Of a stretch of 64,000 nucleotides of DNA, positions 10,001-18,112 are shown one piece after another. The stretch is from NCBI GenBank assembly GCA_030849075.1, contig JASAOO010003562.1, positions 120,238 through 184,237 on the forward strand. The letters are read 5' to 3'. The notes under the pieces are model-generated. The model did no database searches. It was not told the origin of the DNA and saw only the letters and a program-made list of their open reading frames with translations. The first letter of the stretch is position 1; each line of letters begins with the position of its first letter. Position numbers and translations under genes: made by a program. Source of the DNA: Zelonia costaricensis. Lineage: Eukaryota; Euglenozoa; Kinetoplastea; Trypanosomatida; Trypanosomatidae.

Positions 10001-10804
10001 TCCGGCCGGCGCGAAGCACGGCGCGCACCCGTCCGGGTAGAAGAAGGGGGAAGGCAGGTGACTTGCCAAGATGGCGTTGCGGGCGCGACGTTGCGGCTGC
10101 AGGGGTGACCGGCTTCCCGGCACTGCGGCGACCGCGGAGGGGCACAGGCGCAGCACGCTGCCGCCGTTCAGCGTGTGCCGCTGCAGCAGCATCTGCCGCA
10201 CCGCCGTGGCAAGCAGCGAGAGGAGGTAGCGTGTCTCGCCGTCTCGGTACGACGCGCTCGCCGTGACCTTCCTGATGAGGAAGAAGAGCGGCGTGCAGTA
10301 CTGCTGCGTGATGGGGTGGGCCCCGTCCCGCACGTGCACCTCCACCGACACCGTCAACTCCTGATCCCGCGGCGAAGACGGCCTCGCGGCGTCGTCGGCG
10401 CTGGCGCTCGGGGGAGGCGGCTCGTACAGCTGCAGTGTGGTGCCGAACACCTTGGACGCGACGGCGACGTCGGAGTCCGCGGAGTCGTCCACCAGCAGCG
10501 AGGCAAGAGACGAGGCGGAGGAGCCTGCGGAGGGGATGGAGGACGCCGTCGGGCCCGCTGCTGCTGCTGCTGTTGGGCTTTGCTCTGCATCGGCCAGGGG
10601 CGGCGGCGGCGGTGGCGTGGGGTGCACGAGGAAGGACTGCAAGAGCGGTTCGCGGTCGAAGAGGGCAGCGAGGTACTGCTCGATGAGCTTCACGTGGTCC
10701 TCGAAACTGTTGGCACAGCTGTAGTCGTGGATGAGCAGCGGTGTCTCCTCCGACGTCGTCGTCGACGCGCGCGGCGTCTCTGTCCGCATCTGCGCACCCT
10801 CCAT
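7001..10804 (-). CDS. RAB3GAP1: Rab3 GTPase-activating protein catalytic subunit
   Basis: A 1267-residue homologue of the catalytic subunit of Rab3GAP, which in animals acts as a GAP for Rab3 and, with its partner subunit, as an exchange factor for Rab18 in ER, lipid-droplet and autophagy traffic. The diagnostic block lies near residues 890-1010: YNDMCLFLYVNKA, then FPDFVRWHSPRDF, then a Trp-rich HVWWALWRRA segment and a helical AAEVLAWMEAMPAAELL stretch. This order matches the C-terminal catalytic region of the family. The N-terminal half is looser, with Pro/Ala/Ser-rich inserts and a disordered acidic stretch near 560-680. The protein is longer than the animal version (about 980 residues) because of these inserts. 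The start is the ATG at 10802-10804, with a splice-acceptor pattern about 150 nt upstream. No non-catalytic partner subunit is seen in the window. Confidence 0.87.
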   Translation of the reverse strand: MEGAQMRTETPRASTTTSEETPLLIHDYSCANSFEDHVKLIEQYLAALFDREPLLQSFLVHPTPPPPPPLADAEQSPTAAAAAGPTASSIPSAGSSASSLASLLVDDSADSDVAVASKVFGTTLQLYEPPPPSASADDAARPSSPRDQELTVSVEVHVRDGAHPITQQYCTPLFFLIRKVTASASYRDGETRYLLSLLATAVRQMLLQRHTLNGGSVLRLCPSAVAAVPGSRSPLQPQRRARNAILASHLPSPFFYPDGCAPCFAPAGDSYKQTFIGMAPPLPTSTAVPPLPPVASTAQPLISAAEWTLLHLRAFSTNFIADAFGRAPERCRTLSDFIDLFHLHVGQHSRIRSDDFDGICVSLWKAYVLPVPWKFCPYGGSSPDPGHGRDEKRRAAESSVAEAGASFTWDAVLRRENEYTRLLCGPFTHDFGTAAPPLKHVRFHFQWNQLQDVEAHEGAGRASHLDPFHYATAGTASAAAAAAQRKCCITAQAIQREEREMEHGVSERLETGLVRGYLDSLTAVAAVPSSTARSPRRRWADAATMGVAARLRGGSGSGSGRASTLETPADRADAEMESEHDDAGREGERDAEGRDGRRTEAELHELAACIVEWDGATVALQEALLCRFAAPSTQGAADHDDEDDEDSADARGGGSPGAADGGARVPPGEERRGAAVVARHLRSLWDRWSAHQRSTGTDGDGSGDASGALYGAHRVAAVQAKDLRASYFPDSLVARFAHVCAAEVPHPADVRVLWRRCVDVLRRLLQEAASWQRLLNSIALPAADPPVDMDRPLLTQKMQLLRYAVDQLLHGRRRAQDRVDSAEQPESGAVPAASGSAGLCLVTNGEPLCAPPPLPQPPTTTDAVLRRALELNALGAAAVEGASEAWLHTDALYNDMCLFLYVNKAQEGRVVRFPDFVRWHSPRDFVTPAPSGQRSDNDFLSERMQQQQQEQGLAEEDADGHMKGSTHVWWALWRRATPRSYRDIVDHLFQPMAQAAEVLAWMEAMPAAELLLEVCNASVANALHRLLCHRFVLGDVAAPSHRIAWHSPMGAAAPTQPDGGTATAVNTIPGTPRIPALHRYVRDKCTSLTKDVEAASSLFLSSRSTELGSALASSPSSLPPSAHQPPGTEAMLTEMLRSFFASALHQLGEIEVGVCTAVALQYLIGFSTDPEAAAVVHALGSPLTLSHQQNATSLQTRVVTVPMATWSAVLAVPFLRMTAPEPQESMVRLTCMAERPLNTGGCFQQMVVHQDPSHSMRMALALSKEVL

Positions 10805-11305
10805 TGCTTCGCCTTGTGCCCGTCGTGTGCACTTCGTCGGGACTTGTGTGTGTGCTTGTGCGCGTGTGTGCGTGTAGTGCGTGTGTGTCTAACACGCACG
10901 CACGCCGATTCCACTGGTGGAGCGAGGGGAGTCGCGGCAGGGTGGGGTGGGAAGCTGGTGAGGAGGAGGAGGAGGAGGAGGCACGTGAGAGTCGAGCATC
11001 GCGTCGTGCGTCGCGTGCAGGCACCGAGGGGGAGGAGGCAACCTGAAGAAGCGACAGACACCATCGCGTAGAAAGGGAAGGGGGTGGCGGCGTGCGTGTC
11101 GAGGCTGAAGGCACGCGCACCTTTCCCCGACGCGTTGCCCACTCTCATCGCGCTGGGACACGCACGTACTCCGCTGCATTCAGCCACCACAGCAGGGCAG
11201 CTCAAGCGGAAAAGTGGCGGAGGCCTGTTGCTCCGTTAGTTTTAAAGAGTGTGCTGATGTAGTGCGCGCCACCGTACCCTCGCTCCCCCACCCCACACTT
11301 ACGTG
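10805..11305. other. Spacer between the NSUN-like gene and Rab3GAP
   Basis: About 500 bp holding the Rab3GAP 5' UTR and the NSUN-like 3' UTR. It contains a GAG/CTC trinucleotide run near 10961-10980 and short TG patches near 10845-10890. No gene is seen. Confidence 0.55.
10955..10982 (-). promoter_or_regulatory. Candidate spliced-leader acceptor for Rab3GAP
   Basis: The minus strand has a (CCT)n tract running straight into CACCAG, with the AG at 10956-10955, about 150 nt before the ATG. This is pattern-based only. Confidence 0.45.
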
Positions 11306-13390
11306 TCACGCATCGACGGCGCCGCAGCAGAGGAAGACGGCCACGAAGAAGGCCACGCTGTCTTCGAACGCGTCGTCGTAGGCTTCCACGGGGCGGGGCA
11401 TGAAGCGCAACACCAGGAGTGGGCTGGCGCCCTGCCGCTCCGCCGCTGTCGTCGTCGCCCCCCCGTGCGCTCGCTCGCGCTCCTCCTGCGCCGCGGCGAT
11501 CTCTGCCCCCAGCAGACACGTGCACGGGGCTTCACGGGCGGCGTCGATGCCGCCATCACCGCCGGCGCGAACGGTGGACAGACTGCACAGGGCTCGCTGC
11601 GCTGGGGTGGCGGCGCGGGCGAGGCGGATGGATGGGTAGCGCGCCAGGAAGTGCAGCACGTTGGCCTCGTTCTCCTCCAACGTAATCGTGCACGTGCTGT
11701 AGACGAGCACCCCCGGTGCGGCGGGGGTGCCCCGGATGTGGCGGACGCACGAGTCGAAGAGCTTCCGCTGGTAGTCGGCGGACTGCGCGATGGACGCAGG
11801 GGTCTGGGCGTGCGGCAGCAAACGTGGTCGCAGGCCCATGCCGGTGCACGGCGGGTCTAGCAGCACCGCGTCGTAAGTGGATGTGTGCGTCACCGCAACG
11901 CCCGCCGCGCTGCCCGCCTCGGCGAGCTGGCGCTTCAAGAACTTGTTCGTGTCGATGCAGTGCGCCTCCAGGACCCGTGAGACGTACGGCGCCGTGGCGG
12001 GATCGGTCGTGTCGGTGGCGAAGTGGTGGTGCAGGAGGCGGACAAGCTGCTCCTGACGCGGGCGACTGCGCTCGCAGCACACTACACGGAAACCCTCGTC
12101 CTCTGCGGCGGTCACCGCCGCTGCCGCCGCTGCCGTTGCGCCAGCATCGTGGGCCACGCGTTCTTGGAGCAGAGACACCAGCAGGCTGGTCTTGCCGCCC
12201 GGGGCGGCGCACGCATCGAGCACTGTGCACCGGCGTGGGCCCTCGCTGCTGTCGCGGCGAAAGGCGGTTGGGGCGAGGTGGTCGACGAGGAGCGCCACCG
12301 GCACCATGCTGGAGTAGTTCTGCAGAAAGAAGACGTCCGTGGCCTTCTCACTGCCGCCCTCTGCCTCCTCCTCCTTCTCCACCCCCGCTGTGGCCGGGCA
12401 GGGCTCCCGTTGCAGGCTCAGAAACGCGCGCAGCGTTGCACGCGACGGCTGCCCGTATGGCGTCCAGCGCATTTGCAGTGCCGTGCCGTGCGCTGCGCGG
12501 CTCATGACCGCCTTCCACTCCATCACGAGCACGCCAGACCCGACGCACACAAGGAACGACGAGCGACTTGCCAGAGTCCGCCGCAGCTGCGCATCGGCGT
12601 CCGCCGCTGTCATCGGTGCGGCTGCTGCCGTGTCGAGCGACTCGAACAACTCGGGGGGCAAGGTGACGCCGGTGGGGAGTGCGCTGACCACTCGCGGCGG
12701 AAGCGCCGCACAGCTGCTCTGGTCGATCCCGGTGTTGTCGGCAGTGACGTGCTGCACATAAAAGGCGACGAGGGCCGCCTCGCCCACGTGGAACGGCCGC
12801 GACGCGGTGATGATGCCGGGCGCATACAGGTCGCTGCCGCGCAGCACCGCCTCCGCGGCCCCAGTGTCCACCACCACGACAAGCGGACGGCGCGGATCGC
12901 TCCTCGAGGCGATGCTCGCACTCTCGGCCGCGTGCGCGTCCTGCGTAGTCGCAGCACCTTCACCTTCGCTCTCTGTGGCTGCAGGCGTGGCGGGCGTGCC
13001 GAGGCACGGCGTCGGTGGCCACGGCGTCAGCTGGGACGCCGGGGGCGCGAGGGAGAGGCAGAAGGGCAGCCCGATGGAGGTGAGGAGCGCGGGCTTCAGA
13101 AGGCGCCGGGCCTCCGCGCACTCCATCGCGGGCGCGGCATCAGTATTGACTGGGGTGCTCGATGTGGTGTGGGAGCCCGGCGACGCGGCGAGCAGGGCGG
13201 CGAGGCGGGTGGTGATGTCGCGCCCCACGCACCGGATGTTGGTGGTGGTCGGTGGCACGGCGTACAGCGAGGGGTGCTCGGTAGTGGCGGAGAGGCGCAG
13301 CGGGTCCCAGACGGTGCGCTGCAGGTGCTCGGTGGTGGCAGGCGCGGAGTACTGGTAGACGTACCGTGCAAACGCGTCGAGGCTGATCAT
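11306..13390 (-). CDS. NSUN6: NSUN6-like RNA cytosine-5 methyltransferase with PUA domain
   Basis: A 694-residue NOL1/NOP2/Sun-family enzyme expected to methylate cytosine-5 in RNA using SAM. The motifs are a SAM site DACAAPGGKTSLL near residue 390, motif IV with the catalytic pair region DPPCTGMG near 510, and motif VI YSTCTI near 563; both conserved cysteines are present. Near residues 170-220 the segment GSDLYAPGII followed by GEAALVAFYV resembles the PUA domain that sits inside the N-terminal part of NSUN6, a tRNA acceptor-stem m5C enzyme. I therefore favour an NSUN6-type tRNA methyltransferase over rRNA-directed NOP2 or NSUN5. The frame is open upstream to 13636, but a strong TTGCAG acceptor 44 nt before the ATG at 13388-13390 supports that start. 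Ala/Ser-rich inserts lengthen the protein relative to human NSUN6 (about 470 residues). Confidence 0.87.
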   Translation of the reverse strand: MISLDAFARYVYQYSAPATTEHLQRTVWDPLRLSATTEHPSLYAVPPTTTNIRCVGRDITTRLAALLAASPGSHTTSSTPVNTDAAPAMECAEARRLLKPALLTSIGLPFCLSLAPPASQLTPWPPTPCLGTPATPAATESEGEGAATTQDAHAAESASIASRSDPRRPLVVVVDTGAAEAVLRGSDLYAPGIITASRPFHVGEAALVAFYVQHVTADNTGIDQSSCAALPPRVVSALPTGVTLPPELFESLDTAAAAPMTAADADAQLRRTLASRSSFLVCVGSGVLVMEWKAVMSRAAHGTALQMRWTPYGQPSRATLRAFLSLQREPCPATAGVEKEEEAEGGSEKATDVFFLQNYSSMVPVALLVDHLAPTAFRRDSSEGPRRCTVLDACAAPGGKTSLLVSLLQERVAHDAGATAAAAAAVTAAEDEGFRVVCCERSRPRQEQLVRLLHHHFATDTTDPATAPYVSRVLEAHCIDTNKFLKRQLAEAGSAAGVAVTHTSTYDAVLLDPPCTGMGLRPRLLPHAQTPASIAQSADYQRKLFDSCVRHIRGTPAAPGVLVYSTCTITLEENEANVLHFLARYPSIRLARAATPAQRALCSLSTVRAGGDGGIDAAREAPCTCLLGAEIAAAQEERERAHGGATTTAAERQGASPLLVLRFMPRPVEAYDDAFEDSVAFFVAVFLCCGAVDA

Positions 13391-13813
13391 GGCGCACCAC
13401 AGCACCGGAGAGCCCTGATGTGACTGTGTGTGCCTGCAAGAGAGGGGGAGGGTTGGGGGGAGGGGAGGGGAGGATGGCGCGGTAGTGAGGATGTGAGAAG
13501 ACGATGGGAGGTGAGCACAGCGGCCACGCGTCGCACGGTGTGGCTCCACAGGAGCGCACACACTGGTGCGTGTCCCAGCGGCCGCGCTTCTCCTGCGCTT
13601 ATCCACTTGGACAGCGCGAAGACACCGTCGTCGCATAGTCGCACCGTGTTTGCCTCCAGAGTAAGGGAGAAGGGCTCAGGTTGATGATGATGGGTGGTTC
13701 TGTATGAGGTGTGCGTCAAACACCCGCTTCCTCCTCTATGCTCGATATGGACAAGCACAACTCCAGCAGTGCGACGAGGCCGCCACAGGAACACACACAC
13801 AAGACGGCGAGCT
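13391..13813. other. Spacer between an unknown gene and the NSUN6-like gene
   Basis: About 420 bp, with the NSUN6-like 5' UTR at its low end and the 3' UTR of the 13814-15493 gene at its high end. Apart from the acceptor tract I see no gene or repeat. Confidence 0.5.
13434..13475 (-). promoter_or_regulatory. Candidate spliced-leader acceptor for the NSUN6-like gene
   Basis: The minus strand shows about 35 nt of nearly pure C/T ending in CTCTTGCAG, with the AG at 13435-13434, 44 nt before the ATG. This is the clearest acceptor pattern in the window, and it places the open extension up to 13636 outside the mature mRNA. Confidence 0.55.
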
Positions 13814-15493
13814 CTAGAGAAGGCCCCTGGCGACGCACGGCTCGAAGCGCTGCGTGGCGGCGCAGAGGAAGTACGAGCGCGCTTCTGCGGCGCCGCCTTG
13901 TACGCAGCGCTGCAGCCCCGCGTGCACCTCCCCGACGACGGCAGGCACTTCGGCACTGTCGGCCGACGCGCTCCCCTCCTGCGCGTGCGTCGCCTGCGCC
14001 CCCAGGGGGAGGGTGGAGGACGGTGTGGCGACGGGGGACGGCATCGTTGGCGCGTCGGCAGCGGCGGGTGTGACGGCCGTGTCCACGTCGCTCCCGCTGT
14101 CCGCGTTGGTGTCCGCCATGAGCCGCAGCACGCTCGTCTCTGTGGCGCCGATGAGCACCGGGGCGGTGCGGGACCGCTTGCGGGACGGGGCGCCGCCCTC
14201 ACCGATGCTGTCCCGCCCGTTGGGGGAGAGGCCGGTGCTGGTGGCGATGCTGAGGATGCAAGGGTCCTGTACGAGCTCAGGGCTCGGTGAAGGGTCTCCG
14301 AGAAGCGCCACTGCCGCTGACGGCGGCCCCGTGAGCTCGGCCTGCTGCTGCTGCTGCGTTGGTGTGACGGTCTGCAGGAGCGCGTCGAACTGCTCCTCCG
14401 TGGAGTCGTTGACAGCGCGCAGCTCGCGCTTGCGGCCGGCGCTGCGGGACGGGATTGGGTGCTTCAGCAACGATCGCGACCCCAGGGGCGGGGGTGGCGG
14501 CTGCAGCGGCACCGGAGAAGACGGCACGCTCTCCATTGCAGCCTGCACCGCGGCTGCAAAGTCGTCCTGCGGCGAGGGACTCGACGCGTTGCCTTGCTGC
14601 GGCTGCTGCGCCGCCACTCCATCAACGTCCCCTCCACTGCCGCTGTTGACCAGCGCCACCGCCGCCGCGGCGTCGCCTCCGAAGAGGAGCGCCTGCACTT
14701 CCGCCTCCTGCGCGGCGGCCCGCGCCCGCGCCCGGACGGCCCGGCTCTCCACCGCGGACCGCACGAAGCGGCACAGCATTGCGTGGAAGGCGGTGTGGGC
14801 GACCTGGGTGCTGCGCCACGAGCCGCCTCCGAGGTACGCACGGGCCTGCTGGGCGCACTGCTGCGCAGCACGCATCATGTAGGCGATAATGACCTCCCCG
14901 AGCGCCTCGACGAGGTCGGCGCGGGACTGTGACGCGGACGGCTGTGCCTGCTGCCGGGTCGCTGCCCACGCCTTAATACGTTCACCAGAGGCGGCGAGCA
15001 GCGCCGCGGCCAGTGCCGCGTCATCTTCGTTGATGCTCTCCTGCCCCGGCGACTCTGCCGCCGCGCCGTCGCGGTGATGGTGATGGCGAGGCGAGTGCCC
15101 GTCTTCCCGCTGCTGCTTCCTGGACTGCTGCCCTCCCTCCGCTTCCTCCTCCTCCTCCTCCCCTGGCGACACTGACGCGGTGTTGTCTTCTTGTGCGGCG
15201 AGGATGAGGGAGGCGGCGAACCGCTCCAGCATGGGGCCCACCCCGGCGGACTCGGTGAGCAGCTGCGGCGCGTCCACGAGGTAGCTCCGCACGCAGTACA
15301 CCTCCAGCGCCTTCACAAGCCCGGCGGGGAGAAGGGCGCTCTCGGCGATCAGCCGACGCAGGTGGGCCTGGTGCGCCACGACAAAGGCGCCGCCGATGCG
15401 CTGGCAGCACGCATCTGCGCGCGCGATGTCGCCGTGGATGAGGTCGATCAGCGGCTCAACCACAGCCTTGATGGTTGAGGAGGAGACTTCCAT
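13814..15493 (-). CDS. Conserved-looking protein of unknown function
   Basis: A 559-residue protein I do not recognise. Residues 1-105 look folded and helical (MEVSSSTIKAVVEPLIDLIH and onward) with regular hydrophobic spacing. An acidic, Gln/Arg/His-rich linker with a run of Glu follows at about 108-150. Residues about 160-290 are helical and Ala-rich. The rest is Ser/Pro/Gln-rich and probably disordered, with a five-Gln run and a basic patch (RKRSRTAP). A short Cys-containing tail ends the chain. No signal peptide or membrane segment is visible. I chose the ATG at 15491-15493 because the upstream extension is UTR-like and basic. The order of a helical head, linker and disordered tail suggests a scaffold or nucleic-acid-associated protein, but that is only a guess. 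Confidence 0.75.
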   Translation of the reverse strand: MEVSSSTIKAVVEPLIDLIHGDIARADACCQRIGGAFVVAHQAHLRRLIAESALLPAGLVKALEVYCVRSYLVDAPQLLTESAGVGPMLERFAASLILAAQEDNTASVSPGEEEEEEAEGGQQSRKQQREDGHSPRHHHHRDGAAAESPGQESINEDDAALAAALLAASGERIKAWAATRQQAQPSASQSRADLVEALGEVIIAYMMRAAQQCAQQARAYLGGGSWRSTQVAHTAFHAMLCRFVRSAVESRAVRARARAAAQEAEVQALLFGGDAAAAVALVNSGSGGDVDGVAAQQPQQGNASSPSPQDDFAAAVQAAMESVPSSPVPLQPPPPPLGSRSLLKHPIPSRSAGRKRELRAVNDSTEEQFDALLQTVTPTQQQQQAELTGPPSAAVALLGDPSPSPELVQDPCILSIATSTGLSPNGRDSIGEGGAPSRKRSRTAPVLIGATETSVLRLMADTNADSGSDVDTAVTPAAADAPTMPSPVATPSSTLPLGAQATHAQEGSASADSAEVPAVVGEVHAGLQRCVQGGAAEARSYFLCAATQRFEPCVARGLL

Positions 15494-16348
15494 TGTGTAG
15501 AGCCGCCTCTTCCTCCAGACAGCGCGGCGGATGGGCGACGTGCGCGTGTGTATGCGTTTGAAGCACAGACGCAGTGATAGGCAGGGCAAAGGAAACGGAG
15601 GAGGAGGGAGGGAGAGGGGGGGGTCACGGGCCCGGGGCTGTCACTCTCGCACCTCGACTTCCTCTGCGTAGCTTTGTCAACACGGTCGGGTGCTGTGTGT
15701 GTGTGTACGTGCGTATGTGTGGTTTGAGGGTGCAGGGGAGGGGAACCGAGGAGTGGTGTACTGGAAGCACCCGACGGGGAAGAGCGAGCCGCGCACGATG
15801 GGCACGCCGAGGGAGGAAAGAGGGTGGGGGAGGAGATGCTGGTGCGAGGCTGCTAGAGCCCTGTCAAGGTGCTNCGGCGAAGACTTGACCGCAACGGCAC
15901 CTCAAGGGAACTCCGTTGCGTCGGGGCAGGACGGGGGGAGGGGGGCGTGCGTTGCGCTTGCGTTGGTGGCTGCGTTTGATGGAGGCCCGTTGGCGGCCGT
16001 GTGCTGCTCCTCGCACGCATCGCCATGTCTGCGTAAAAACGGACGCTGCCGCGGTGCCGACGAGGAAGGGGCATTGGGTGAGGACGGAAGTGGGTGCGAG
16101 GGTGCACACACACACACACACACACGCATGATGTGCAGCGCACCCCCTGAAGGGGCCACGGTCGGGGGAGGGGGTGGGGGGAACGGGAAAGGGGGGTAGG
16201 GGTAGGGGTGCATGATCGAGCGCCTTGGCAGGAGTCCGGGCTGACGAAAAGCGCACCTTCAATGAAGGAGCCGCGCATCCTCGTGCACGCACGCACGCTC
16301 CCCCCCTACGCCCCGCACGCTCGGCGACCCTCACCGGCGAGAAGCACG
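15494..16348. other. Spacer with an assembly N at 15874
   Basis: About 850 bp without a supportable gene. It contains a single N at 15874, a CA run near 16107-16128 and G runs near 15617. Frames spanning the N are low-complexity. No sequence duplication is seen on the two sides of this N. Confidence 0.6.
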
Positions 16349-17281
16349 TCACATCTTCGTCAGCGAGGAGGCAACGCGGGCGGCAAACCACCGGCTGTAC
16401 CAAGCGTCCCTCCACAGCCGCGCCCGCTCCGTCAGCGACGTCGCACCCTCGCCGCTCGCGTACGGGGCCGAGACGTACACCACGTAGAGCGGCACGCCTC
16501 GCGGAGGCGGCTGCTCCGTGACCGGCGCTGCTTCTTCTGTAGCAAACCGCACGCCCCACGAGGCGGCGCAGCAGCGGCGCTCCTCTGCGTCGTCGTCGTC
16601 GCCCTCCTCGGCGGCAGGGGGCTGCTGCGCGGGCGCCGGGGTCCAGCGGCACACCACCCCGCCGCCGCTCGCCGGTTCCTTGCCCACCACCGCCGCGGTG
16701 TAGCGCGCGTGGGTGAGCCGCCCAACCTCCTCCGCAGCGTCGGTGATGGCCGCCTCCCTGGCGGGCACCCCAGGGCTCTCCTGGATCAGGCGGCGCACCG
16801 TGTGTGACATCCACGCCGGCCGTGAGCGCCACCACACGTTGAAGGTGTCGGAGACGCGGTACGTGCACCAGAACGTGCGCCACATCCACGCCGCGCGGAA
16901 GGGCAGCGCCGTCTCGATGGCGTGCAGGGCGAAGAGGGAGCTCAGCGAGGGCGACAGCGGTGGCTGCGCGGCCGCAACGGCGTCCTTGGCAGCCGCCACC
17001 GCTGTGGGGGTGGTGGACGGGCTCTGCGCCGCGGGGAGACGCCCAAAAATGTCGTGGAGGGCGTGCTTGGAGGAGAGCAGACCATCGAGGCGGTACGCGT
17101 ACACGCGGCGGTGGACCTCTGCGGTGGGGACTGGCATTGCCAGCCCCTGCGCCAGCCCTGTTGCGACGGGGCTCGGGAGCGGCTGCACGGCGCTGATGGT
17201 GGCGCGGATCGACATCGCCGAGACGCCGAGGCCGGCACAGGAGAGGGCGAGCAGCCCCTGGGCAAAAGACCTAAAACCCAT
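16349..17281 (-). CDS. Unknown protein with hydrophobic N-terminus
   Basis: A 310-residue protein of no family I recognise. The N-terminus MGFRSFAQGLLALSCAGLGV has one basic residue and then a hydrophobic stretch, fitting a signal peptide, membrane anchor or mitochondrial import signal. Residues 60-75 carry RRVYAYRLDGLLSSKHAL. A Trp-rich core (AWMWRTFWCTYRVSDTFNVWW, in part) lies near residues 125-155, followed by a helical segment. An acidic, Pro/Gln-rich insert sits at about 215-245. The end carries VPLYVVYVSAPYA and an Arg/Trp-rich helix. Gly2 could be myristoylated, although the following residues fit poorly. I chose the ATG at 17279-17281; longer readings upstream run into repeat-rich UTR sequence. 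Confidence 0.72.
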   Translation of the reverse strand: MGFRSFAQGLLALSCAGLGVSAMSIRATISAVQPLPSPVATGLAQGLAMPVPTAEVHRRVYAYRLDGLLSSKHALHDIFGRLPAAQSPSTTPTAVAAAKDAVAAAQPPLSPSLSSLFALHAIETALPFRAAWMWRTFWCTYRVSDTFNVWWRSRPAWMSHTVRRLIQESPGVPAREAAITDAAEEVGRLTHARYTAAVVGKEPASGGGVVCRWTPAPAQQPPAAEEGDDDDAEERRCCAASWGVRFATEEAAPVTEQPPPRGVPLYVVYVSAPYASGEGATSLTERARLWRDAWYSRWFAARVASSLTKM

Positions 17282-18112
17282 TGGGAGGGGTCGAGGAGTG
17301 CGCGTGTGGTTGCTGTGTCTCTGTTTGTGTGTACGGAAGCGGAATTTGATGTTGATGAATGTCGTCTTGTAAGGTGTGCGTGGGTGTGTATGTGCTGATG
17401 ACGGCGCTTCGCGATGTGCGTCTCGGCAGCGCGGTCGAAGGGAGGGGGAGGCGAGAACACGTCGCCAGTGCGCCGTGCGTCGGAGGGAAGAGGAGTGGGG
17501 AAGGCCAGGGGGCGTGGTGGCGCAGAGAAAGCACTGGACAAGAGTTCTGCACAAACACTTGTGTTTGTCAGAGTCCCTGGAATGATAGGACCTTGACATC
17601 TGGTGGTGCGCGGGGTGCATCGCGTGTACTTCGAGGTGCACACTCGACGCCCCCCCCCCCCACCGCGCGCGGTCACAACCCCCGGTGAGAGAGGGGGGGG
17701 GAGAGAAGGGCCGCATGAAGACTTCAGAGCATCTGCAGGCGCGCTCGACGTCGGGTTCGGCGGCAGAGAGGGAGAGTGAGATAACAGACAGTGATCGTGG
17801 AAGGCGTGTTGGAGGGAGGGGAAGAGAGAAGAGGGGTGGGGAGGAGGAGGGGACGACACGGTCGCGGTTGACGGTCACGGTTGACGGTCACAGCACGTGG
17901 GGGTACTCCGCCGATGCCCTCCCCCCCCCGCCCCGCCCCGCCCTCCGCCCGTTTCCTGCGACGCATGTGTAAGGCGCCGGCACAACAAGACACACCCGTT
18001 CAAACCGGAATGCGCGCGCAGCCGGTGACCCCTCCCCCCCCACCCACACCCACCCGTACGCCGACCGTCCCCCCCCCCCGCCACGCTGCACACAGACGGA
18101 CGCCACGTCTCG
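17282..18112. other. Spacer with C runs and a 13-bp tandem repeat
   Basis: About 830 bp with no gene seen. The plus strand has C runs at about 17651-17661, 17924-17945, 18027-18045 and 18071-18081, the reverse of the G bias in most other spacers. A 13-bp unit is repeated head to tail at about 17865-17890. Confidence 0.55.
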
